A stretch of 48,470 bases of DNA from an uncultured bacterium (lineage in GTDB: Bacteria; Pseudomonadota; Gammaproteobacteria; Burkholderiales; Burkholderiaceae_E). Positions 16,101-24,515 of this stretch are shown piece by piece (the first letter of the stretch is position 1; every line of letters begins with the position of its first letter). The notes under the pieces are model-generated. The model was not told the origin of the DNA, made no database searches, and saw only the letters and a program-made list of their open reading frames with translations. The stretch covers positions 1-48,470 of the forward strand of contig CAIVPX010000138.1 of NCBI GenBank assembly GCA_903907905.1, in the 5' to 3' direction. The position numbers and the translations under genes were made by a program.

Positions 16101-17552
16101 ATGACCCTGACTGATACCTCCCGCCCCCACCTGCTCGTTGTGGGCGCCGGCCTTGCCGGCCTCACCGCCGCCAATCGCGCGCTCGAACTCGGGCTTCGGG
16201 TGAGCCTGCTCGAGCGCTTCACCGATACCGGGCACGTCTGTGCGTCCCGCACCAACGGCGGCGTGTTTCATGTGGGCTTTCGAACGGTCACCGCCGACCC
16301 GAAGGAGTTGTTTCAGGTGGTGCGCGCGGCTAACGATCACTTCGGCCGACCCGATGTGGCGCAGGCGCTCGCCGATCATGCCGGGCGTTCGGTCGATTGG
16401 CTTCGCGGCCTCGGTACGGTGTTCACGGCGATGCAACCCGATCAGGGCTGGAAGGACACCGTACTGGCTCCGCTGGGATTTCACGAACGCACCGACATGG
16501 CCTGGCAGGGCCTGGGCGCCGATCGGCTGATTACCGCGCTCGAGCAGCGCCTGGTGGCGCGGGGCGGTGAACTCGTCCGCGGCGCGCGCGCGAAAGCGCT
16601 GCTCCTGCAGTCGGGTCGTGTTCGCGGTGTGCGCATCGAGCGGGCAAGCGGCCCTGCCGAACTCTTCGCCGATGCGGTGCTGCTGGCTGACGGGGGCTTC
16701 GAAGGCAATGCCGAGATGGTGCGCCGCTTCATCACGCCTCATCCGGAAAATCTGCTGCTGCGGGGTTGCGAATCGGGGCTCGGTGACGGCATGCGCATGG
16801 CCGAGGCAGTGGGCGCCAAGCTCATCGGCATGCAGGCCTTCTATGGGCATGTGCTGAGTGCCGACAGCTTGCACCGCGAGGGCCTCAGTCCCTTTCCCTT
16901 CCTTGAGTTTCTCGCGACCGCGGGCATGATCGTCGATGGCTCGGGCACGCGCTTCATGGACGAGACCCTGGGCGGTCACATCATGTCCAACACGCTGGCG
17001 CGTCATGGCGACGGGCTGGGCCATGTGGTCTTTGATCAGGCCATGTGGGAGGGAATCGGCCAGCATTTCTTCTGTCCGCCCAACCCCAATCTGGTCAGGG
17101 CCGGTGGCACGCTGCATCGGGCCGATTCAATTGCCGAACTCGCCACCCTCATCAAGGTGCCTGCGGCCCAGTTGCAGGCGCAGGTGGATGCGGTCAATGC
17201 TGAGGTCAGTGCGCGTGCCTCGCAGCAAGACCGGGCGCAGCGTGAGGGCATGACGGTGTTTGCGCGCGGCCGCTACCAGCACGAAGCCTTTGCCCATGCG
17301 CCTTACTACGCAGCGCCTGCCTGTGCGGCGCTTACCAGCACCATGGGTGGGATCGAGATCGACGGACGCAGTCGGGTGCTGGATCAGCAGGGCGAAGCGA
17401 TTGCAGGGCTCTACGCGGCGGGGTCGTGTACGGGCGGGGTCGAGGGCGGGCCTGCGGTGGGCTACATCGGCGGGCTGATCAAGGCCTTGGTTTTCGGGCT
17501 GATCGGTGCCGAAGACTTCGCCGCATCGCGGGGAGGCGATCATGTCGGTTGA
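16101..17552 (+). CDS. FAD-dependent oxidoreductase (fumarate reductase/TcuA-like flavoprotein)
   Basis: The 483-residue flavoprotein begins with the FAD dinucleotide motif VVGAGLAGLTAANRALELG (residues about 13-31). It has a capping domain and ends with the TMGGIEIDGRSRVLD... IAGLYAAGSCTGG pattern of the FRD/SDH flavoprotein superfamily (as in tricarballylate dehydrogenase and fumarate reductase FccA). It lacks heme and FMN-attachment domains. It probably oxidises or reduces a carboxylated or ketone substrate at the C-C bond. It overlaps the next FAD gene by 11 bp, so the two are likely co-translated and may act sequentially. Confidence 0.82.
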   Translation: MTLTDTSRPHLLVVGAGLAGLTAANRALELGLRVSLLERFTDTGHVCASRTNGGVFHVGFRTVTADPKELFQVVRAANDHFGRPDVAQALADHAGRSVDWLRGLGTVFTAMQPDQGWKDTVLAPLGFHERTDMAWQGLGADRLITALEQRLVARGGELVRGARAKALLLQSGRVRGVRIERASGPAELFADAVLLADGGFEGNAEMVRRFITPHPENLLLRGCESGLGDGMRMAEAVGAKLIGMQAFYGHVLSADSLHREGLSPFPFLEFLATAGMIVDGSGTRFMDETLGGHIMSNTLARHGDGLGHVVFDQAMWEGIGQHFFCPPNPNLVRAGGTLHRADSIAELATLIKVPAAQLQAQVDAVNAEVSARASQQDRAQREGMTVFARGRYQHEAFAHAPYYAAPACAALTSTMGGIEIDGRSRVLDQQGEAIAGLYAAGSCTGGVEGGPAVGYIGGLIKALVFGLIGAEDFAASRGGDHVG

Positions 17553-19254
17553 GCACGGTGCTGAGGCGGCAAAGGTGCGCGAGGTCGACTGGCTGGTGAT
17601 CGGTGCCGGGGTGGGCGGCATGTCGGCGGCGCTGAGCGCCGCCATCCTGGGCCGAAGCGTGCTGGTCTGCGAAAAGGCCTCGCAGGTGGGCGGCACTGCA
17701 TCCACCTCCGCAGGTACGGTCTGGATTCCCGGCAATCACCAGAACATTCAGGCGGGCTTCGTGGGCGACAGTGCCGAGGCGGCGCGCGAGTATCTTGACG
17801 GGCTGATCGACGACCCGCAGTCGGGCCGCGCGGCGCGCGAGGCCTTTCTTGCCTACGGGCCTGATGCCATCGACTGGTATGTGAAGCATTCCGATTTGCG
17901 CTTTCTGCCCTGCGGTGTTTACCCCGACTATCTCGATCGGCCTGGTGCGGCCACCGTGGGACGGGCGATGATCCCCGAGCCCTTCGATGGCCGCGCACTC
18001 GGCGCCGAGTTTCGTCGCGTGCGCGCGCCCATTCCGGAGTACATGATTTTCGACGGCATGATGGTCGGCAAGGCCGACATCGCCCCGCTGGTCGGGCGCT
18101 TCCGGTCCTTCGCCAACTTTCGCTATGCCGCCTCGCTCTTTGCGCGCTACCTCATCGACCGCGTACGCTATCCGCGCGGCACGCGCCTCATGCTGGGTAA
18201 TGCGCTCATCGGACGACTCTATGCCAGCCTGCTCGCACGCAAGGTGCCGGTGTCATTCGAGACCAGGCTGCTCGACCTTCAGATCGAATCAGGCCGGGTG
18301 ACAGGCGCGCGCTTGCAGGGCCCCGAGGGCGAGCGCGTGGTCCGGGCGCGACTGGGCACCGTGCTCGCCACCGGCGGGTTCGGTCGCAACCCGGCGCTGC
18401 GCAAGGCCTTTCTCGGCGCCGAGATGCCCGACTCGATGTTGGTCCCCGAAAATGAGGGCGAGGGCGTGGCGGCCGCGCTCGCTGCGGGTGCGCTCAGTCT
18501 GCCCGCCGACCACGGCACCGGCGCCTTCTGGTCGCCGGTGTCGCGCACGGGCTCGGGGCGCTGGGCGGGGCTCTACCCGCATCTGGCCATGGACCGCGCC
18601 AAGCCCGGCATCATCGCCGTCAACCGCGCGGGCCGACGCTTCGTGAACGAGGCCGACTCCTATCACCACTTCGTGCTCGGCATGTTTGAGTCGGACCGTG
18701 CGGTGCCCACGCGTCCGGCCTGGCTGATCTGCGAGCCCGACTTCGTGCGCAAGTACGGGCTGGGGGCGATCCACCCGGGTACGACGCGGCTTGCGCCCTT
18801 CGTCGAGCGGGGCTGGATCACGATGGCCGATTCCCTCGATGAGCTGGCGCGTCGTATCGGGGTCGATGCACAGGGGCTTGCCGACAGCGTCGAGCGCATC
18901 AACCGCTTTGCGCGGTTGGGGGTCGACGAAGACTTCGGCAAGGGTTCGACGCATCTCAATCGCTACAACGGCGATGCCTCGCACGGCCCCAATCCCTGTC
19001 TCGGGCCAATCGGCGCGGGCCCTTACTGCGCGATGCCGGTGTGGCCCGCCGAGATCGGCACCAGCACCGGGCTGGAGACAGACCAGCACGCACGTGTGCT
19101 CGATCGGGAGGGCCAGCCGATTGCCGGACTCTACGCTTGCGGCAACGACCAGGCCTCGATCATGCGTGGCACCTATCCGGGTCCCGGCACCACGCTGGGC
19201 CCGGCACTGGTCTTTGGCTATCTGGCCGCGCACCATGCGCACGAGGCGGGCTGA
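17542..19254 (+). CDS. FAD-dependent oxidoreductase (3-ketosteroid Delta1-dehydrogenase-like)
   Basis: The 570-residue protein shows the FAD motif VIGAGVGGMSAALSAAILG (about residues 18-36), then GGTASTSAGTVWIPGN and, at the C-terminus, GTYPGPGTTLGPALVFGY. That final pattern is shared by KstD and related FAD dehydrogenases that introduce a C=C bond next to a carbonyl. Length and architecture match that group. Steroid specificity cannot be claimed, because many aliphatic and alicyclic ketone dehydrogenases look alike. ATG 17542 has a GGGAGG site 6 nt upstream, inside the preceding gene. The earlier in-frame start at 17506 lacks support. Confidence 0.82.
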   Translation: MSVEHGAEAAKVREVDWLVIGAGVGGMSAALSAAILGRSVLVCEKASQVGGTASTSAGTVWIPGNHQNIQAGFVGDSAEAAREYLDGLIDDPQSGRAAREAFLAYGPDAIDWYVKHSDLRFLPCGVYPDYLDRPGAATVGRAMIPEPFDGRALGAEFRRVRAPIPEYMIFDGMMVGKADIAPLVGRFRSFANFRYAASLFARYLIDRVRYPRGTRLMLGNALIGRLYASLLARKVPVSFETRLLDLQIESGRVTGARLQGPEGERVVRARLGTVLATGGFGRNPALRKAFLGAEMPDSMLVPENEGEGVAAALAAGALSLPADHGTGAFWSPVSRTGSGRWAGLYPHLAMDRAKPGIIAVNRAGRRFVNEADSYHHFVLGMFESDRAVPTRPAWLICEPDFVRKYGLGAIHPGTTRLAPFVERGWITMADSLDELARRIGVDAQGLADSVERINRFARLGVDEDFGKGSTHLNRYNGDASHGPNPCLGPIGAGPYCAMPVWPAEIGTSTGLETDQHARVLDREGQPIAGLYACGNDQASIMRGTYPGPGTTLGPALVFGYLAAHHAHEAG

Positions 19255-19295
19255 GCAGCGCCCACTGCGCAGCGCCTCAACGAGGAACACAGATC

Positions 19296-19940
19296 ATGGA
19301 AATTTCGCCGCGAGACCTCAACCGCGAGCAGACCTACAAGCTCATGGTGGGCGCCATCGTGCCGCGTCCGGTGGCGTGGATCACCTCGCTCTCGCCCGAG
19401 GGCCGCGTCAATGCGGCGCCTTTCAGTGCGTTTACGCTGCTGTCGCAGGACCCGCCCGTGGTGCTCTTTCAGGCGAACCGTGGCCTGCGTGGCGGCTCGG
19501 AGCCGATTGAAAAGGACACGGCGCGAAACGTCCGCCTCACCGGCGAATTCGTGGTGAACATTCCCAACGAGGACACGCTCGAGGCGATGCACGCGTGTTC
19601 GACGCCGCTGCCGCCCGAGCAAAGCGAGCCCGAGGTCTTCGGTATCGCGCTCGCCCCCAGCCAAATCGTCAAGCCCCCTCGCGTCGCTGCCGCGCCCATC
19701 TGCTTCGAGTGCCGGTTGATGCAGCACTTCGACATCGGCCACGAACCGCATACCGTGTTCATCGGCGAGGTCGTACACTTTTATGTATCGGACGCAGTGC
19801 AGACCGAGGGTGCGATTGACCCGAACAAGCTTCGGCCCGTGGCGCGTATTGGCGGCCCCTGGTATGCCAAGCTGGGGGAGTTGGTGTATTTGCCCGTACC
19901 CAAGGGGCCGGTGGCCGAGGTGCGGCCGGGCAAGTCTTAG
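19296..19940 (+). CDS. Flavin reductase-family protein (FMN-binding split barrel)
   Basis: The 214-residue protein has the flavin-reductase-like split-barrel signatures VGAIVPRPVAWITSLSPEG and NAAPFSAFTLLSQDPPVV, then RNVRLTGEFVVNIP, placing it in the DIM6/NTAB group. Members bind FMN and either supply reduced flavin to a monooxygenase or carry out their own reductions. No flavin-dependent monooxygenase partner is visible in the cluster, so the acceptor is unknown. ATG 19296 follows a GAGGAA site by about 9 nt. It lies 41 bp after the second FAD gene and ends the plus-strand catabolic run. Confidence 0.87.
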   Translation: MEISPRDLNREQTYKLMVGAIVPRPVAWITSLSPEGRVNAAPFSAFTLLSQDPPVVLFQANRGLRGGSEPIEKDTARNVRLTGEFVVNIPNEDTLEAMHACSTPLPPEQSEPEVFGIALAPSQIVKPPRVAAAPICFECRLMQHFDIGHEPHTVFIGEVVHFYVSDAVQTEGAIDPNKLRPVARIGGPWYAKLGELVYLPVPKGPVAEVRPGKS

Positions 19941-19972
19941 AACATCGAAACTGTCACGCGAGCGCACCCAGC

Positions 19973-20125
19973 TTGAGCAAGGGCCCAGCCATCGCCTGCG
20001 ACGAGCTTCAGGCCGATGAGTGCGATCGGGTGTACCCCGACGAGGATGCATTTCCGGTACGCCACGGCACCGAGGCGATCGGCCTCACGGCGCTGATGAA
20101 ACGGATCGCTCACCGCGCGTCGTGA
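19973..20125 (+). CDS. Possible 50-residue ORF or gene remnant after the flavin reductase gene
   Basis: Between the flavin reductase stop (19940) and the convergent Bug gene (20193), a TTG-initiated frame encodes about 50 residues with a plausible acidic/helical composition, including CDELQADECDRVYPDEDAFP and GTEAIGLTALMKRIA. It was not recognised. It may be the eroded end of a gene rather than an intact one. No ribosome-binding site is clear. Confidence 0.2.
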   Translation: MSKGPAIACDELQADECDRVYPDEDAFPVRHGTEAIGLTALMKRIAHRAS

Positions 20126-20192
20126 TGGACCTTGCTCTCCCCGCAGTGAGCGATCCCGGGTGCTGTGCGTGTGGGCGCCCCACCCTGTGCCC

Positions 20193-21176
20193 CTATTGCG
20201 GGGTGATCTTGGCCAGGCGCACCCATTCCGCCCATCGCTCGCGTTCGGCCGCAGCGAATGCGCTGTGTTCGGCTGCGGTGGACTGCCTCACGGTCATTCC
20301 CTGCTTGAGAAGGGCGGCCTGCAGGGTGGCATCCAGGGTGGCGGCGCGAACGAAGGCGTTCATCCGGTCGACAATGCCCGCTGGCGTTGCTGCCGGGGCG
20401 GAAAGACCCAGCCAGCTTTGAACCTCGAAGCCGGGCAGCGTTCTCGACACCGTGGGCACGCCGGGAAGGTTGGGGAAAGGGTCGGGCGAGGTGACGGCGA
20501 TCGGCGTCAGCAAACCCGACAGCGCAGGCGCAGCGGACAGCGCATCGAGGAAAGCGAAGTCGATCACACCGGCTGCGATGTCCGTGATGATCTGTGTGAT
20601 GTTCTTGTACGAAGCGCCCACTAGTTCGACCTGTGCCCGCGACTGGATCAGCGCAGGCGGCACTTGGGAAGAGCTGCTGTAGTAGCCGTAGGTCACGCCA
20701 TTGGGCCGCACGCGCGCTTGCCGGATGATCTCCTCGATACTCGTGAGCGGACTGCCCGGCTTGACGACTGCGATGTTCGGGAACAGCCCGAATATTCCGA
20801 TCTCGGCGAAATCCTTCGCCGGGTCGTAGGGCAGCTTCCGGTACAGGCTGGCGTTGGCAGCTTGAGTGGAACTGCCGGAGAGGAGAAAGGTCGATCCGTC
20901 TGGCGCGGCATTCTTGACCGTCTCCGCGCCGATGATCCCTCCGGCACCCGGTTTGTTCTCAATGATCACAGGCTGCGAAATCCGCTGCTCCAGAAAGCGG
21001 CCAAAGGTTCGACCCACAAAATCGGCGGCACCGCCGGTTGCCGAGGGAACGACCAGCCGGATGGGTTTGTCCGGCCACGCCGGCCCCTGCGCGAAGACGC
21101 GGGGGTGAAGCATCCATGTTGCGGACGCTGCGATGCTGAGGAGCGCGTTGCGCCGGGGGTTTCGAGGGTCGGTCAT
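20193..21176 (-). CDS. Bug-family tripartite tricarboxylate transporter substrate-binding protein
   Basis: This 327-residue receptor has a signal peptide (about residues 1-30, VFA-Q) and the Bug signature WPDKPIRLVVPSATGGAADFVGR. ENKPGAGGIIGAETV and APDGSTFLLS follow. The ligand-binding loops (YGYYSSSSQVPPALIQ, VELVGASYKNITQIITDIAAG) diverge from those of the other two Bug proteins, implying a different ligand. ATG 21176 has a GGAG site about 6 nt upstream. It lies 28 bp downstream of two CoA-transferase genes on the same strand. This suggests that an imported carboxylic acid is activated by CoA transfer. Confidence 0.92.
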   Translation of the reverse strand: MTDPRNPRRNALLSIAASATWMLHPRVFAQGPAWPDKPIRLVVPSATGGAADFVGRTFGRFLEQRISQPVIIENKPGAGGIIGAETVKNAAPDGSTFLLSGSSTQAANASLYRKLPYDPAKDFAEIGIFGLFPNIAVVKPGSPLTSIEEIIRQARVRPNGVTYGYYSSSSQVPPALIQSRAQVELVGASYKNITQIITDIAAGVIDFAFLDALSAAPALSGLLTPIAVTSPDPFPNLPGVPTVSRTLPGFEVQSWLGLSAPAATPAGIVDRMNAFVRAATLDATLQAALLKQGMTVRQSTAAEHSAFAAAERERWAEWVRLAKITPQ

Positions 21177-21204
21177 AGGGGCTCCGTGTGCTGGGTGTTG
21201 AGGT

Positions 21205-22434
21205 TCAGTCGACAAGGCCGAGTTCTCGCAGGATTTCCTGGTTGTGCTCGCCGAGTCTGGGGGGGGGCCGCACGCCGCGCGTCTTCTCGCGGTGCGCGGC
21301 CGCGAGCCCTTCGTAACCGGACTGGGCAATGTCCGAGCCCGAGGTCACTGACACGGGCACGACCGGGACCTTCACCGATCGTCCCCGATATTCGTACTCG
21401 GCCATCACGCCATTGGCTTGCGCATGCGGCGTTGCCATCGCCTCGCTCCAGTGCACGATTGGCGCAAAGGGAATGTCGGCGGCCTTGAGGATATGTACCC
21501 ACTCGTCCGAGGTGCGCGCCCGCATGTGGGCCTGAATCACCTCTCGCTCGCCCAGCGCGATGTAGTGCTCGCCCATGTCGCTGCCGCTCGTCCAGTCGCC
21601 ACGCTGCTTCAAGGCTTCCGGCAGGCCGACCGCGTCGCAGAACCGCTCCCAGAAATGCCGCTCCATCGGGCACACGAGTAGGGCCTTGTCGTCACGAGTC
21701 CCGTAGACGCAATAGCGCGAGCCGAGCTCGCGATACGGTGTCCATTGCCGGCCCAGGTTGGCGTAGGTCCCCAGGTCACGCCACATCCACGACAGGGCCG
21801 CCTCCCAGATCGAAACGTGAACGACCTGCCCACCCAAGCCCTGTGATCGTCGGTGCAATGCCGCGTAAATGCCGAGCGCCGCCTCGACGCCGGCCAGCGT
21901 CGTGCCTGCGGTTCGAAAGTGCTCGGGAATGTCGGGTCGGTCGCCGTTGGGCTCGGTGGGCACCGTGCCCGCCAGAGCGTCCATGTTGAGCCCGTGTGCC
22001 GGCAGCCCGGCGAACTCGCCCTCCAGGCCATAGCCTGTGATCAGGCAATAGATCAGCGCCGGGTTGTGGCCTTGCATCGTGGCCAGATCGATCCCCAGCC
22101 GCCGAGCGTTCTCCGGCCGGTTGCCCACGATGACCACATCGGCCCATTGCGCCGCGGCTCGAACGATTTCGGGCCACTGGGGCGATTTTGGATCGACGGC
22201 CAGGCTGCGCGTTCCCGGATTGAGGCAGAGATGGTGGATCCCCTCCTCATGGAAAAAGGGCTGGAAGAAGCGATTGCCATCGCCGACACGCGGGTGCTCG
22301 ATCTTGATGACGTCGGCGCCCAGGTGCGCGAGTTGCCGGCTGGCAATGGGTCCGGACAGGTGCGTCGAGAAATCGGCCACCTTCGGGCCCTTGGCGCAGG
22401 GCGTCACGGGAGGACTACTGGTGGTCGTGGACAT
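21205..22434 (-). CDS. Class III (CaiB/BaiF) CoA-transferase, subunit or paralogue 2
   Basis: The 409-residue protein has the CaiB/BaiF fold: VADFSTHLSGPIASRQLAHLGADVIKIEHP near the N-terminus and Asp152 in GLNMDAL at the position of the catalytic aspartate that forms the acyl-anhydride. RPPPRLGEHN occurs near the C-terminus. It moves CoA from an acyl-CoA donor to a carboxylic acid. Its start codon lies inside the end of the preceding CoA-transferase gene (20-bp overlap), as in two-subunit enzymes such as succinyl-CoA:benzylsuccinate or succinyl-CoA:malate CoA-transferases. Heteromer formation is inferred, not shown. Confidence 0.88.
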   Translation of the reverse strand: MSTTTSSPPVTPCAKGPKVADFSTHLSGPIASRQLAHLGADVIKIEHPRVGDGNRFFQPFFHEEGIHHLCLNPGTRSLAVDPKSPQWPEIVRAAAQWADVVIVGNRPENARRLGIDLATMQGHNPALIYCLITGYGLEGEFAGLPAHGLNMDALAGTVPTEPNGDRPDIPEHFRTAGTTLAGVEAALGIYAALHRRSQGLGGQVVHVSIWEAALSWMWRDLGTYANLGRQWTPYRELGSRYCVYGTRDDKALLVCPMERHFWERFCDAVGLPEALKQRGDWTSGSDMGEHYIALGEREVIQAHMRARTSDEWVHILKAADIPFAPIVHWSEAMATPHAQANGVMAEYEYRGRSVKVPVVPVSVTSGSDIAQSGYEGLAAAHREKTRGVRPPPRLGEHNQEILRELGLVD

Positions 22435-23620
22435 GAATCACCTTGCTGCCGGCCAACCGGTCGATTTCTGCGCTGGAATAGCCGATTTCCTGCAGCACTT
22501 CGGCGGTGTGCTGACCGTAGAGCGGCGGCGGGCGTCGGATTCCCCCAGGGGTGTCGGACATGAAAATGGGCGGCGCCAGTTGCGGAATGCGCCCTGCCCC
22601 GGAATACTCGACCGACTGCACCAGCCCGAGCGCCGACATCTGCGGGTGAGCCAGGGCCTGCGAGACGGAGCACACCGGTCCGAAGAGAGCGTTCGCCTCG
22701 TGGAAACGCGCTTCCCATTGCGCCACCGATCGGGTGGCAAAGATCTGCTGCAGGATCGTGATCAATTCGTCCCGGTGTGTCATGCGGGCGGGGTTGTCGG
22801 CAAACTTCGGATCGTCGATCAAGTCTGGCCTGCCCACTGCCTCGCAGAAACGCGGCCACGTATCGCGCGTCCACGCCCCTGCGACGATATCGCCGTCGCT
22901 GGCCCGAAAAACCTGGTAGGGCGCAACCGTGCTGTGGGCAGCGCCCTCTCGCACGGGTTCTTCGCCGGTGGTCCAGTAGGCGGCGAGTCGGGTCGTTAGC
23001 CCGAACACCAACGCAGCCAGCATCGGGATGTCCACGCGCTGGCCTTTGCCTGTTTTCTCGCGGGCGAGCAGGCCGAGCAGGGCGCCCTGCACGGCGACCA
23101 TCGCGGAGCTGAAATCGGCGATGGGCAAACCCACCAGCACCGGACCGCCATCACGCTCGCCGGTGACGGACATCACGCCCGACATGGCCTGCACGACCGG
23201 GTCTGTCCCTGGGTACTGGGCGATCGGTCCCGTGGGGCCGAAGGCCGAAATGGAGAGGTAGATCAGCCGCGCGTTGATCGCCGAAACCGTGTCCCAGCCA
23301 ATGCCGATCTCCTCGGCCATGCCAGGCCTGAAGTTCTCGACCAGCATGTCCGCGTCCTCGATCAGTCGTCGAACGATCTCGCGCGCCTCCGGTTTTCTCT
23401 GGTCGATGGCGATGCCGCGCTTGCTGCGGTTCCACATCAGAAATACGCCAGAGGTGCCGTCGATGAAGGCCTGTCCGATACGCCGTGCGGGATCGCCGTA
23501 CGGCATCGATTCCACCTTGATCACGTCGGCGCCAAAGTCGCCCAGCAGCACGGTTGCGTAGGGGCCCGCCATGTGGCGCGTGAAGTCGAGCACGCGTGTG
23601 CCGGTGAGGACTTCCATCAT
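22415..23620 (-). CDS. Class III (CaiB/BaiF) CoA-transferase, subunit or paralogue 1
   Basis: This 401-residue enzyme starts LTGTRVLDFTRHMAGPYAT and continues GADVIKVES. The expected catalytic Asp140 is in PGTDPVVQAMSG, and the substrate-loop segments GLPIADFSSAMVA and GKGQRVDIPM and the closing PPPLYGQHT are present. It is a typical CaiB/BaiF family member. It is the first gene of the CoA-transferase/CoA-transferase/Bug operon. Tandem ATG codons sit at 23620, with AGGAG about 9 nt upstream. The acid substrate is unknown. Pairing with a Bug receptor suggests an imported carboxylate. Confidence 0.88.
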   Translation of the reverse strand: MMEVLTGTRVLDFTRHMAGPYATVLLGDFGADVIKVESMPYGDPARRIGQAFIDGTSGVFLMWNRSKRGIAIDQRKPEAREIVRRLIEDADMLVENFRPGMAEEIGIGWDTVSAINARLIYLSISAFGPTGPIAQYPGTDPVVQAMSGVMSVTGERDGGPVLVGLPIADFSSAMVAVQGALLGLLAREKTGKGQRVDIPMLAALVFGLTTRLAAYWTTGEEPVREGAAHSTVAPYQVFRASDGDIVAGAWTRDTWPRFCEAVGRPDLIDDPKFADNPARMTHRDELITILQQIFATRSVAQWEARFHEANALFGPVCSVSQALAHPQMSALGLVQSVEYSGAGRIPQLAPPIFMSDTPGGIRRPPPLYGQHTAEVLQEIGYSSAEIDRLAGSKVIHVHDHQ

Positions 23621-23663
23621 TGCTCGGGCTCCTGGGGCCTCGCCTTGGATCGGGGATGCAGCT

Positions 23664-23936
23664 TCATGCGCGCACCTTACACCAGGCGATTCGCGTCGAT
23701 GGGTGTTTGCAGCGGGAACGTGGGACGGGTTGCAGCGTGTTTATGAAACGGGCCAGCTGGTCTTTGGGCAGACGGCTGATCTGGCTCACGGAGAGGCCGG
23801 ACCCGAGGAGATCATTGACCGCTCGCTTGACCTGCGCGCGAGGGTTCTCTCCTGCAGCGCAGCGCAGCGTGCGCAGCAGGATTGGTCGGCCAAACTCGAC
23901 CGCATTGAATTCCTGGAGGGTCGCTGCCACGACCAA
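23664..23936 (-). CDS. Unrecognised 90-residue ORF or gene remnant
   Basis: The frame from TTG 23936 to TGA 23664 has codon third positions rich in G/C, like its neighbours. It encodes a natural-looking sequence with a helical stretch (AQVKRAVNDLLGSGLSVSQI, then LPKDQLARFI). No family was recognised and no ribosome-binding site stands out. It lies at the boundary between the CoA-transferase operon and the accessory island and may be the tail of a truncated gene. The last codons reach into the leader of the CoA-transferase operon. Confidence 0.3.
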   Translation of the reverse strand: MVVAATLQEFNAVEFGRPILLRTLRCAAGENPRAQVKRAVNDLLGSGLSVSQISRLPKDQLARFINTLQPVPRSRCKHPSTRIAWCKVRA

Positions 23937-23967
23937 GGCTCAGAGGCCCTTCATTCCAGCCGGGTGA

Positions 23968-24198
23968 CCTGCACAGCGAATCGGCGAGATCGTCTCTGGC
24001 AAGCGCGCGGTCACGGCCGATACCGATCTTCGGCTGTGCCGCTACTTCGGCCTGAGCGACGGCTGGTGGTTACGCGGGCAGGCTGCGTATGACACGGCCA
24101 TCGCCAGGCAAGCGCTCCAGAAGGAGTTGGCCAGAATCAACAGGTGCCCAGGCACATGCTCTCGCCTATGCCCCTCCCCACGTAAGGGCCGCCAGTGA
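23968..24198 (+). pseudogene. Truncated HigA-type antitoxin (C-terminal two-thirds)
   Basis: A 76-codon frame encodes QRIGEIVSGKRAVTADTDLR, then CRYFGLSDGWWLRGQAAYD. That is the recognition-helix and C-terminal part of HigA/VapI-type XRE antitoxins. The N-terminal HPGEIL-like segment and start codon are missing: an in-frame TGA at 23965-23967 precedes the fragment, and unrelated sequence lies upstream. No toxin partner is beside it. The C-terminal 20 codons after RINRCPG look read-through, suggesting truncation at both ends. It lies head-to-tail-opposite an intact higBA pair, 14 bp away. Confidence 0.7.
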
Positions 24199-24212
24199 AA
24201 ACGATAACAAGC

Positions 24213-24500
24213 CTATGCGGCGATGGGCTCCACCCCCAGATCCGCGCGTCGCGCCTCGAGCCTCCACAAGTCGAAGGCAGCTTGGTGCCCAAGCCAGCTT
24301 GCCGCACTTTTCCCGAACGCCAACTCCAGGCGCAAAGCCATCTCCGGGGAGATCGACGACTTGCCATTGACGATCTCGGATAGCGTCTTGCGAGACACAC
24401 GCAACTGCTCGGCGACCGCCGTGATGCTGAGCCCCATCGGCTCTATCCACATCCCGGACAAGATCTCGCCAGGATGCGGCGGGTTGAACATCTTTCCCAT
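24213..24500 (-). CDS. higA: HigA-family antitoxin (XRE HTH)
   Basis: The 95-residue protein has the complete HigA layout: the [10 protein letters not shown] motif at residues 5-14, HTH helices in [20 protein letters not shown], then [20 protein letters not shown]. It neutralises the HigB mRNA interferase encoded directly upstream and, by family behaviour, represses its own promoter. It starts 15 bp after the toxin stop, in the toxin-first order characteristic of hig loci. The pair lies in the accessory island near IS66 debris, which suggests horizontal acquisition. Confidence 0.88.
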   Translation of the reverse strand: MGKMFNPPHPGEILSGMWIEPMGLSITAVAEQLRVSRKTLSEIVNGKSSISPEMALRLELAFGKSAASWLGHQAAFDLWRLEARRADLGVEPIAA

Positions 24501-24515
24501 CTTGCTCGCGCTCCC

